Part shown: piece after piece, positions 7,246-14,925 of the stretch
How the letters are laid out: the number at the start of each line of letters is the position of its first letter
Numbering within the stretch: position 1 is the stretch's first letter
Source: Bacteroidota bacterium
GTDB lineage: Bacteria; Bacteroidota; Bacteroidia; Chitinophagales; Saprospiraceae
Reading direction: 5' to 3'
DNA length: 15,362 bases
NCBI GenBank assembly: GCA_024280135.1
Contig: JAJRQS010000013.1
Span: forward strand, 1 to 15,362
The notes under the pieces: generated by a model
Seen by the model: the letters and a program-made list of their open reading frames with translations, nothing else
Told to the model about the DNA's origin: nothing
Databases searched by the model: none
Program-made: the position numbers and the translations under genes

Positions 7246-8415
7246 ATGGAAGCATATATCGTCAAGGCCTATCGTACAGCAGTAGGAAAAGCAAAGAAAG
7301 GAAGTTTTAAGAACTATCGTTCAGATGACTTAGCAATTAAAGTCATCCAGCATATTATGGAAGAAGTTCCTTCTATAGACCCCGCATTAGTGGATGATGT
7401 TTTTGTAGGCTGTGCCAATCCTGAAGGAGAGCAAGGACTGCAAATGGGTCGCCAGATTTCATTACGGGCTTTGGGGCAAGATGTACCTGGAGTAACGGTC
7501 AATAGATATTGTGCGTCTGGTTTAGAGACTATTGCGATGGCAGTGGGTAAGATAAAGGCTGGCATGGGACATATTTTCATTGCTGGTGGAACGGAAAGTA
7601 TGAGTATGATTCCAATGGCTGGGTATAAATTTGCACCGAGTTATGAAGTGGCGGCACATACACCAGACTATATAGTGAGCATGGGCGTGACTGCTGAGGC
7701 GGTTGCCCGAAAATACAATATTACTCGCGCGATGTCTGATGAATTTGCCTATAATTCTCATATGAAGGCGATAGATGCGATAGATTCGGGTCGTTTTAAG
7801 AGCCAGATTGTACCAATAGAAGTAGAGGAAATTTGGGTTCAAGATGGAGTCCGAAAAGAGAAGAAGTTTATGATGGATACGGACGAAGGAATAAGAAGAA
7901 GCACCACAGTAGAAGGCTTAGCTAAGTTGAGACCCGTTTTTGCAAAAGATGGTGTAGCGACAGCAGGTAACTCTTCGCAAACATCTGATGGGGCAGCTTT
8001 TACACTGGTGGTAAGTGAAGAAATGGTCAAGAAATTCAATTTAGAGCCTATTGCTCGATTGGTCACCTCTGCGGTTGCAGGTGTAGATCCGTTGTATATG
8101 GGTATAGGCCCAATTGCAGCCGTACCGAAGGCACTTAAACAAGCGGGCTTAAAGCTAAGTGATATAGATTTGTTTGAATTAAACGAGGCGTTTGCCACAC
8201 AATCATTGGCGGTAATTAATGAGTTGGGTATCAATCCAGACATCGTCAATGTAAATGGTGGAGCCATTGCACTAGGTCATCCATTAGGTTGCACAGGTGC
8301 TAAATTAACCACTCAAATCATCAACGAACTAAGCCTTCGCAAACAGAAATATGGCATTGTAACGGCCTGTGTAGGAGGTGGACAAGGGATAGCTGGAGTC
8401 ATTGAATTACTCTAA
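7246..8415 (+). CDS. fadA: Thiolase, acetyl-CoA C-acyltransferase type
   Basis: This 389-residue, full-length cytoplasmic thiolase cleaves 3-ketoacyl-CoA with CoA to give acetyl-CoA and a shortened acyl-CoA, or runs in reverse. The nucleophile is Cys89 in NRYCASGLE. The other family blocks are present: AGGTESMS (113-120), AGNSSQTSDGA (240-250), NEAFA (313-317), GGAIALGHPLGCTGA with His345, and the C-terminal catalytic Cys375 in CVGGGQG. The NSSQTSDGA block resembles beta-oxidation (FadA/FadI) thiolases more than biosynthetic acetoacetyl-CoA thiolases, so I favour 3-ketoacyl-CoA thiolase; an acetyl-CoA acetyltransferase role stays possible. No fadB or acyl-CoA dehydrogenase lies beside it: it is a single gene flanked by a divergent and a convergent neighbour. 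The ATG at 7246 begins the first beta strand and is secure. Confidence 0.9.
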   Translation: MEAYIVKAYRTAVGKAKKGSFKNYRSDDLAIKVIQHIMEEVPSIDPALVDDVFVGCANPEGEQGLQMGRQISLRALGQDVPGVTVNRYCASGLETIAMAVGKIKAGMGHIFIAGGTESMSMIPMAGYKFAPSYEVAAHTPDYIVSMGVTAEAVARKYNITRAMSDEFAYNSHMKAIDAIDSGRFKSQIVPIEVEEIWVQDGVRKEKKFMMDTDEGIRRSTTVEGLAKLRPVFAKDGVATAGNSSQTSDGAAFTLVVSEEMVKKFNLEPIARLVTSAVAGVDPLYMGIGPIAAVPKALKQAGLKLSDIDLFELNEAFATQSLAVINELGINPDIVNVNGGAIALGHPLGCTGAKLTTQIINELSLRKQKYGIVTACVGGGQGIAGVIELL

Positions 8416-8436
8416 AAATACCGAGTATAAACACAC

Positions 8437-8508
8437 CCGATAGCTAGACTATTGGGGGCAATTAAATGCGACTCCGAATCCCAATAAACTATCGGCAGAT
8501 GTCTAGCT
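8437..8508. repeat. Nested and overlapping inverted repeats between convergent genes
   Basis: Three inverted repeats are packed together. CCGATAG (8437-8443) matches CTATCGG (8489-8495). Nested inside, ATTGGG (8451-8456) matches CCCAAT (8480-8485). AGCTAGAC (8442-8449) matches GTCTAGCT (8501-8508), overlapping the first left arm by two bases and covering the rel stop codon. The first and third pairings share bases and cannot both form. There is no adjoining T-run, so it is not a standard intrinsic terminator; a repetitive extragenic (REP-like) element or a factor-dependent 3'-end structure is more likely. Confidence 0.6.
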
Positions 8509-10689
8509 CTCCCTTATCACATTTTTTATTCCATCAATCTTTTTAAGTGCTAAAATTGCCTTAGCTAATTGGTTATTGTTGTTGACAATGAGTCGTAGTT
8601 TTCCTTCAAAGAAGCCATCATGTCCATCAATGGAGAAGGAGCGAATATTCAATCCCAGAGACGAGGAAATCGTACTGGAAATCGCCTCAATGACCCCTAC
8701 GCCTTTGTCCACACCCGTAATGACTAGGTCGGTATAATAGAGCGAAGTAGAGGAGCGACCCCATTCCGCTTTGTGGATGTTGTTAGCCAAACTAGCTTGT
8801 AAGTTTTCGGCATTTGGGCAATGAGTGCGATGAATTTTCATGCCACCTGGACTGACGTAAGCAAATATCTCATCTCCCAAGACTGGATTACAGCAGGGAG
8901 CTAAAGAATAGGCAAATTTGTCTCCAGATTGTCCATCAATGATAATTTGGCTATTGCCTAAAGAACCAAAGTCTTGTTTACTTTTTGGACTGACTTTAAC
9001 GGCTTCAGATTTGTCTGTTTTCTTTTTTAAATCAAATTTACGATCGATTATGGGTAAGTCTTTTAGCTCACTTAAATCAATTTTATTTTCAGCAATCGCT
9101 ACATAAAATTCCATTCGGTTATCAAAGCCAAAGTGGCGTGCCAGTTGATCCACATTGCTTTCTAGATCTACTTTGAAGTTTGAGAGCTTTCGCAAAAGGG
9201 CTTCTTTACCAAAATCCGCTTGTTGGCTTTTGCTTTCTCGGAGGGCCGCTCTGATACGTGTTTTTGCTTTACTTGTCACGACAAAAGAGAGCCAATCTTT
9301 ATTCGGTTTGCGGTGCTTGGAAGTGGTAACCGTTACTCGGTCTCCACTATTAAGCAAGTAACTAAATGGGACAAGTCGATTATTTACCTTAATGGTTGCG
9401 CAAGTAATTCCGATTTCACTATGAATCGAAAAAGCAAAATCCAAGGCAGTAGCACCTAGAGGCAATATTTTCAAATCTCCTGTGGGCGTAAAAACATGTA
9501 TCTCTTCACTATAAAGATTGGATTTAAAATCGGACAAAAACTCCAACGCACTATGGTCCGAAGATTCGATTGTTTCTCGGACTGTCTCTAACCAGCGCTC
9601 ATAGACATTGTCATGATTTGCTTTCACCCCTTTATATTTCCAGTGGGCAGCAAAGCCTTTTTCGGCGATGTCATTCATTCTTTTTGAGCGAATCTGAACC
9701 TCTACATATCGTCCATTGGGACCGATGACCGTGGTATGTAAAGATTCGTAACCATTTGCTTTTGGGTTGGTGATCCAATCTCTTAGTCGTTCAGTGATAG
9801 GAGAATAAAAATCTGTAACGGTAGAATAAATCCTCCAGCATTTTATTTTTTCAATCTCAACGGGTACATCAATGATGATACGAATCGCAAACAAATCAAA
9901 AATTTCTTCAAAGGTGACTTCCTTGCCGAGCATCTTGTTATGAATGGAAAAAATGGATTTCGGGCGCCCTTTGATTTCATAAGGGATACCAAGTTCTTTT
10001 ACAGCCTGATCAATGGGTTGTATGAAGTGCTTAATATAGGATTCTCTATCTTTTTTTGTTTCATTTAGCTTCCGACTAATTTCATTGTAGGCTTCTCTGT
10101 CTGTTATTTTTAAAAAAAGATCTTCTAGTTCAGATTTAATATTATAAATACCCAATCGGTGGGCAAGTGGAATATACACGAACTTCGTTTCTGCCGCTAT
10201 TTTTTGTTGTTTATGAGGAGGCATTGCGCCTAGCGTCCTCATGTTGTGTAGTCTGTCGGCTATTTTGATGAGGACAACTCGAACATCTACCAACAAGGTT
10301 CGAAGGACCTTTCGGAAATTTTCAGCCTGAGGGGATTCTGAATTTTTATCGGCATCTAGTTTTGTCAATCCATCTACTATGGTGGCAATCTTATTCCCAA
10401 ATTTTTCACGGAGGTCTTCTAAGGTGACGGGAGTGTCTTCTACAACATCGTGTAGTAAAGCTGCGATAATGGCGGTAGGGCCTAGTTCAATCTCTTTTGC
10501 ACAGATCAGCGCAACGGCAATCGGATGGGTAATGTATGGTTCACCAGACTTACGACGTTGAAATTTATGTGCTTCTTTGGCTAATTCAAAGGCACTTTGT
10601 ATATTAAAACGATCTTTGTTGTCCATCTTTGGACGAATGGCTACGATTAACTTCGCGTATGCCTCTTGTATGAGTTGTTCATCTTCCAT
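8503..10689 (-). CDS. rel: Bifunctional (p)ppGpp synthetase/hydrolase (Rel/SpoT family)
   Basis: This long RSH enzyme makes and breaks the stringent-response alarmone (p)ppGpp in the cytoplasm, on or near the ribosome. The 728-residue protein is full length. The HD hydrolase domain looks intact, with YITHP (His56), LLHDVVEDT (His80, Asp81) and RLHNMRTL (Asn149). The synthetase domain has GRPKSIFSIHNKM (241-253), NGYESLHTT (312-320) and VEVQIRSKRM (329-338). The segment Arg301-Leu-Arg-Asp304 corresponds to the basic RXKD motif of bifunctional enzymes rather than the EXDD of RelA. A TGS domain (~397-457), a conserved-cysteine region (Cys599, Cys600, His620, Cys624) and a C-terminal ACT domain (~650-728) follow. 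I chose the ATG at 10689; an in-frame TTG at 10722 falls inside the candidate -7 box and would lie upstream of the transcript. Confidence 0.95.
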   Translation of the reverse strand: MEDEQLIQEAYAKLIVAIRPKMDNKDRFNIQSAFELAKEAHKFQRRKSGEPYITHPIAVALICAKEIELGPTAIIAALLHDVVEDTPVTLEDLREKFGNKIATIVDGLTKLDADKNSESPQAENFRKVLRTLLVDVRVVLIKIADRLHNMRTLGAMPPHKQQKIAAETKFVYIPLAHRLGIYNIKSELEDLFLKITDREAYNEISRKLNETKKDRESYIKHFIQPIDQAVKELGIPYEIKGRPKSIFSIHNKMLGKEVTFEEIFDLFAIRIIIDVPVEIEKIKCWRIYSTVTDFYSPITERLRDWITNPKANGYESLHTTVIGPNGRYVEVQIRSKRMNDIAEKGFAAHWKYKGVKANHDNVYERWLETVRETIESSDHSALEFLSDFKSNLYSEEIHVFTPTGDLKILPLGATALDFAFSIHSEIGITCATIKVNNRLVPFSYLLNSGDRVTVTTSKHRKPNKDWLSFVVTSKAKTRIRAALRESKSQQADFGKEALLRKLSNFKVDLESNVDQLARHFGFDNRMEFYVAIAENKIDLSELKDLPIIDRKFDLKKKTDKSEAVKVSPKSKQDFGSLGNSQIIIDGQSGDKFAYSLAPCCNPVLGDEIFAYVSPGGMKIHRTHCPNAENLQASLANNIHKAEWGRSSTSLYYTDLVITGVDKGVGVIEAISSTISSSLGLNIRSFSIDGHDGFFEGKLRLIVNNNNQLAKAILALKKIDGIKNVIRES

Positions 10690-10719
10690 GACCACTAGGA
10701 TTTCGAAAAAGAGAAGGCA

Positions 10720-10727
10720 CAAAGTTA
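10720..10727 (-). promoter_or_regulatory. Candidate -7 box before rel
   Basis: TAACTTTG on the minus strand matches TAnnTTTG exactly and ends 30 nt before the ATG at 10689. Transcription would start near 10713. This supports the ATG over the upstream TTG at 10722, which overlaps the box. No TTTG is seen at -33. Confidence 0.45.
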
Positions 10728-10796
10728 AGGAAAAATCTCTAATTTGGCTTGTAAATTAAGGTGTTTTGCCGATAAATAGTTTATTTCTGTGTTCTG

Positions 10797-10808
10797 TGTT
10801 CATGAACA
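10797..10808. promoter_or_regulatory. Perfect 12-bp palindrome, possible operator
   Basis: TGTTCATGAACA reads the same on both strands. It lies 10 bp upstream of the candidate -7 box of the S8 peptidase gene, over the -33 region, in the 183-bp gap between divergent rel and peptidase genes. That is where a dimeric regulator could bind. No regulator is identified. Confidence 0.35.
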
Positions 10809-10818
10809 ATAAAATCCT

Positions 10819-10826
10819 TATATTTG
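10819..10826 (+). promoter_or_regulatory. Candidate -7 box before the S8 peptidase gene
   Basis: TATATTTG is an exact TAnnTTTG match, 46 nt before the ATG at 10873. It shares the octamer and the following G/A context with the boxes before the other T9SS cargo gene. No good -33 TTTG is seen; the palindrome at 10797-10808 takes that place. Confidence 0.4.
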
Positions 10827-10872
10827 AGGCACAGATTTCTAGCATTTTTAGAAGTTACCCAAAAATAGTTAC

Positions 10873-13800
10873 ATGAAAAAAATATTTGGATTGATTGGTT
10901 TCTTGTTGTTAGCTATGAATGTCTTCGGACAAGCAACTTGGATAAGGGGCGAAAAAATCGAATTTGAAACTCCTTTTGCGCAAGCTATACAAAAGACAAA
11001 TGAGGATGGAGGTGTTTATTATCGATACGTCCATTTTGGATCTCCACTGAATGACTTTGATAAAAGGAAATTACAAGGGTCTGGTTTTTACTTTTTGGAC
11101 TACCTCTCAAATAATACTTATTTAGTAGGCTTACAAGAAAAAATCCCGACGGAACTTTGTGATGCCCTAGGGATAGATGGGATTGCGTTGATTTCCGCAG
11201 CTTCTAAAATATCACCCAAAATGAAAGAAAGACCTATTCCTAGTTGGGCACAAGCTGGCAACAAGGTAAAAGTTATTTTGATGGGTTATGAGCAAACAGA
11301 TCCAAGCACATTTGAATCTTGGTTAAGATTGAAAGAAATACAAATTGATTTTGTAGCAAAGCGCGAACCTTATGCAGAAGTTACGATTTTAGAATCACAA
11401 ATAGAATCATTGAATCAAGAAGGAATAATCGCTTTTATGGATTGGATTATGCCCCCCGCAGTCAAGGATGATGTTATTGGAAGAGGAATGCATCGGTCTA
11501 GTTTGTTGGATGCTTCTTATTCGAGTGGACGGCATTATGACGGAACTGGCGTAAATGTATTAGTGAGGGATGATGGTGCGATAGGACCACATATTGATTT
11601 TGAGGGACGGTTAGAACAGGATGATTGGGATATTTATAGTGGTGATGATCATGGGGATATGGTCTCAGGGATCTTGTGTGGAGCAGGGAATATAGACCCT
11701 ACAAAAAAAGGAATGGCTTCAGGAGCCTCATTACATGTACGCCCATATAATGCTAATTTTTTGCAATACACTATGGATTTACATCAAAATGATAATGTAG
11801 TCGTAACTTCTACTTCCTATTCCAATGGTTGTAATACGGGTTATACTGCCAGTACTCGTACCATTGATAAACAACTGTATGAAAATCCTACCCTGATGCA
11901 TGTTTTCTCTGCGGGTAATATGGGGACAAGTAATTGTGACTATGGCGTGTTAGGCTGGGGAAACATCACGGGAGGACACAAACAAGCTAAAAATTGTATA
12001 GCGGTGGCAAACCTAAAAAATGATATGACTTTAGCTACTTCTAGCAGTAGAGGACCTGCCTATGATGGAAGAATTAAACCGGATCTAGCTGCTTTTGGGC
12101 AAGGACAAAAATCTACGGGTAGTAAGAATAAGTACATTACAGGAGGCGGAACCTCTGCTGCGGCACCGGGGGTGGCTGGTGTTTTTACTCAGTTGATACA
12201 TGCGTATAAAGATATTAATAATGCTGAACCTGATGCGGCTTTGATTAAAGCTTGTCTGCTTAACGGTGCAAATGACTTGGGTAATAAAGGTCCAGATTTT
12301 CAATTTGGTTGGGGTGCTGTTAATGGATATAGAGCTGTAGAGATAATTGAAAAAGGGCAATACCAGTCGGGAAATATGAGTCAAGGGGGAACCAAATTTC
12401 ATAGCATTACGGTACCTAATAATAATACGCAGGTTCGGTTTATGCTATATTGGGCAGACCCCAAAGCGGCTGTATCTGCAACTTCTGCATTGATAAATGA
12501 TCTTAATATTAAAGTTGAAAAACCTGATGGAACAACTGTGTTGCCTTGGGTGTTGAACCCTGCTCCTAATATGGTGACAATAAATGCTCCTGCCACTCAT
12601 GGTGTAGATAGTTTGAATAATGTGGAACAAGTAAGTTTTTTGGCGCAAGCTGGAACCTATGATATAATCGTCACAGGAGCTTCTGTGCCTATGGGTCCTC
12701 AAAAATATTATCTTGTTTATAGCCTAATTGAAGAGCCGCTATTCATGGCTTATCCGAATGGGGGAGAGCACTTTGCTCCTGGTGATGAAGTGCAGTTGTT
12801 TTGGGATACCTATAGAGAGTCAAGCAGTAGTTTTAAAATTGAAATTTCTTATGACGATGGGGTGACTTGGACACAAATAGGATCTACTTATCAGCAGTAT
12901 TATATTTGGACTGTAGGGAATCAAATAAGTAGTACCGTAAAATTACGTATTAAACAGGATGGATTTTCGACACAATCTGCGGAGCATTTTACCATTTTTC
13001 CAAAACCAGATGGTTTATTATTAGATACGATGTGTGTGGATCGTGCAGTTTTAAGATGGGGGGCAGTGCCTAATGCCACATCCTATGATATTTATACTTT
13101 GGGTGATAAGTATATGGAAGTTATCGGCTCTTCGGTGGATTCATTTTGGTACATGCCCATAACAAATCCGTTAGATAGTTTTTGGTATGCAGTATCCGCA
13201 AAAGGTGCCAATGGGTTACAAAGTGAGCGTGCTGTTGCTAAATTTTACTCTGGTGGATTGAAAAATTGTCAAGCAGCTTTTGATTTGAGCGTTCAAATAG
13301 AAGAAAAAGAAGTATTCATAGATGTTTGTGCAGAGATTCAACTTCCAGTGAAAATAACGATTCAAAATAATGGAACTACTGTAATGTCTAATTTTAATAT
13401 TCTTTATTCTGTCAATGGGGCTGGTGTCGTTTCCACTCCATTTGGAGGAAGCATTGCAGTCGGTGAAACCATACCTTGGCAATCTGCAAATCCAATCGTA
13501 ATGACTAATACTGGGACTTACAAGCTAGAGGTATGGATTCAATCCAATGTGGATCAAATAGCTTCAAATAATTTGGCATCCACCTTGTATCATATTTCTA
13601 ATCACTCATTGGTTACTAAAACTGAATTTATAGAAGGATTTGCTGGCGCTGAATTTCCGCCTGCGGGATGGCTTATATCTGGAAAACTAGGCGGGTATTC
13701 ATGGCTCAAAAAGGGAGTGCCTGGTCCCTTTGATAATGTATCGGAAGTAATCATGGTTGATAATTTTGAATTTGATACGAATACTCCAGTTACTATCCAA

Positions 13801-14847
13801 TCTGAGGTTATTAATACAGATGGAGATGTTTTGTATCTTTCTTTTGATTATGCTTATACTTCTTATGATGCTACGTATATTGACTCTTTGAAAGTAACGG
13901 TTGTTGATGTGTGTAGTAATGATCAAAAAGTAGTTTTTTTGAAAGGCGGAGAGGACTTGAAAACGATTGCAGATTTTGTGGAAACGGCTTGGGAGCCTGA
14001 GTCTGCTGCTGATTGGAAGCATGTGTTTATTCCAATTAAGGGCTTTAATGATGGATTTGTTACCGTACGGTTTTCAAATATTAATGGATTTAGTAATAAT
14101 TTGTATGTGGATAACATTAATCTAAAAACGGGTCGTATTAATAATCTTACTCAGCTATGTGCTGGAGAATTAACTACATTCAGTACGGATATTTTAGCAA
14201 ATAACTATGAATGGAAATTTGAGGGCACAGAAGCCAATGGAATAGGTCCGCATAGTATTTCATTTGATTCCCCTGGCGAGAAAGAAGTTCGATTAATCTT
14301 GGATTTTGGTGTTGGAGTGGATACGATTTATAAAACAATTTTGGTATTATCCGAACCAGTGGCTAGCTTTAACTATGTGAATGGAGGGAGTTCTATCCAG
14401 TTCAACAATGCTTCTGAATATAGTGTGTCCAATGTCTGGGATTTTGGAGATGGTGCGACAAGTATGGAAGAAAATCCAACACATACCTTTGCAGACGGAA
14501 CCTATTCGCCCTGTTTGATGGTGCAAAATGATTGTGGTGCTGACACCATTTGTCAAACGATTCTAGTGACAAGTATGAATGATATTAAAAATATATTTCG
14601 AGGTATTCAGCTTGCGCCAAATCCCACAAGCGACTTTTTTAACTTGTCGAATAGTGGAGATACGCAATATTTATTTGATGCTTCTCTGTTAAACCTTGTA
14701 GGGCAAGTTGTATTACCAATCGGCATTGTAGATTTGAAAAGAGGAACACAAAAGACGATAGATGTTAATCATTTACCTGCTGGCGTATATTGGTTAAAAC
14801 TTATAGAATCTGGGAAGGTGGCGTATGCGAAGATAGTCATTCGGTGA
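10873..14847 (+). CDS. Secreted multidomain S8 (subtilisin-family) serine peptidase with T9SS type A sorting domain
   Basis: This 1324-residue extracellular protease has a signal peptide at 1-20 and a ~200-residue N-terminal region, probably a propeptide, in which I recognise no standard inhibitor motif. The S8 catalytic domain spans ~221-490, with Asp233 (VRDDGA), His260 (DHGDMVSG), oxyanion Asn349 (SAGN) and Ser428 (GGGTSAAAPG). The usual second His of HGTH is Met263. A beta-sandwich at ~495-617 resembles the C-terminal domain of KP-43-type subtilases. The following modules are assigned by pattern: an Ig-like one opening YPNGGE (~627), an FN3-like one (~710-793), a CARDB-like one (~802-905), a jellyroll of choice-of-anchor J type (~918-1086, FPPAGW), a weak PKD-like segment (~1090-1158) and a clear PKD domain (~1162-1232, WDFGDG). 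The end is a T9SS type A domain (~1246-1324, LAPNPTSDFFNL, LPAGVYWLKL). It likely degrades extracellular protein. Confidence 0.92.
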   Translation: MKKIFGLIGFLLLAMNVFGQATWIRGEKIEFETPFAQAIQKTNEDGGVYYRYVHFGSPLNDFDKRKLQGSGFYFLDYLSNNTYLVGLQEKIPTELCDALGIDGIALISAASKISPKMKERPIPSWAQAGNKVKVILMGYEQTDPSTFESWLRLKEIQIDFVAKREPYAEVTILESQIESLNQEGIIAFMDWIMPPAVKDDVIGRGMHRSSLLDASYSSGRHYDGTGVNVLVRDDGAIGPHIDFEGRLEQDDWDIYSGDDHGDMVSGILCGAGNIDPTKKGMASGASLHVRPYNANFLQYTMDLHQNDNVVVTSTSYSNGCNTGYTASTRTIDKQLYENPTLMHVFSAGNMGTSNCDYGVLGWGNITGGHKQAKNCIAVANLKNDMTLATSSSRGPAYDGRIKPDLAAFGQGQKSTGSKNKYITGGGTSAAAPGVAGVFTQLIHAYKDINNAEPDAALIKACLLNGANDLGNKGPDFQFGWGAVNGYRAVEIIEKGQYQSGNMSQGGTKFHSITVPNNNTQVRFMLYWADPKAAVSATSALINDLNIKVEKPDGTTVLPWVLNPAPNMVTINAPATHGVDSLNNVEQVSFLAQAGTYDIIVTGASVPMGPQKYYLVYSLIEEPLFMAYPNGGEHFAPGDEVQLFWDTYRESSSSFKIEISYDDGVTWTQIGSTYQQYYIWTVGNQISSTVKLRIKQDGFSTQSAEHFTIFPKPDGLLLDTMCVDRAVLRWGAVPNATSYDIYTLGDKYMEVIGSSVDSFWYMPITNPLDSFWYAVSAKGANGLQSERAVAKFYSGGLKNCQAAFDLSVQIEEKEVFIDVCAEIQLPVKITIQNNGTTVMSNFNILYSVNGAGVVSTPFGGSIAVGETIPWQSANPIVMTNTGTYKLEVWIQSNVDQIASNNLASTLYHISNHSLVTKTEFIEGFAGAEFPPAGWLISGKLGGYSWLKKGVPGPFDNVSEVIMVDNFEFDTNTPVTIQSEVINTDGDVLYLSFDYAYTSYDATYIDSLKVTVVDVCSNDQKVVFLKGGEDLKTIADFVETAWEPESAADWKHVFIPIKGFNDGFVTVRFSNINGFSNNLYVDNINLKTGRINNLTQLCAGELTTFSTDILANNYEWKFEGTEANGIGPHSISFDSPGEKEVRLILDFGVGVDTIYKTILVLSEPVASFNYVNGGSSIQFNNASEYSVSNVWDFGDGATSMEENPTHTFADGTYSPCLMVQNDCGADTICQTILVTSMNDIKNIFRGIQLAPNPTSDFFNLSNSGDTQYLFDASLLNLVGQVVLPIGIVDLKRGTQKTIDVNHLPAGVYWLKLIESGKVAYAKIVIR

Positions 14848-14853
14848 TAAGGT

Positions 14854-14897
14854 GGTTCTTCTTTCTAAGATTTAGGTAAAAATATTAAGCAAGAACC
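14854..14897. repeat. Spaced inverted repeat upstream of hutH
   Basis: GGTTCTT (14854-14860) and AAGAACC (14891-14897) are perfect inverted copies 30 bp apart. The right arm ends one base before the hutH -7 box. It could be a pair of regulator half-sites or chance; there is no T-run to suggest a terminator for the S8 peptidase gene. Confidence 0.3.
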
Positions 14898-14898
14898 G

Positions 14899-14906
14899 TA
14901 TCTTTG
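14899..14906 (+). promoter_or_regulatory. Candidate -7 box before hutH
   Basis: TATCTTTG is an exact TAnnTTTG match, 19 nt before the hutH ATG, predicting a very short leader. No TTTG is seen at the expected -33 distance. Confidence 0.45.
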
Positions 14907-14925
14907 CTTCAAACCAAGTAATACC

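Noticed and set aside
7522..7842. A 106-codon minus-strand open frame opposite the thiolase
   Set aside because: The implied protein is rich in His, Arg and Tyr with no motif. The plus-strand thiolase accounts for the region, including catalytic Cys89 nearby.
7839..8267. A 142-codon minus-strand open frame opposite the thiolase
   Set aside because: It is a shadow of the conserved NSSQTSDGA and NEAFA region read backwards, with no promoter or family match.
8437..8495. The inverted repeat as an ordinary intrinsic terminator
   Set aside because: The stem is broken by unpaired bases and no T-run follows it on either strand, unlike the clear terminator at 5261-5292.
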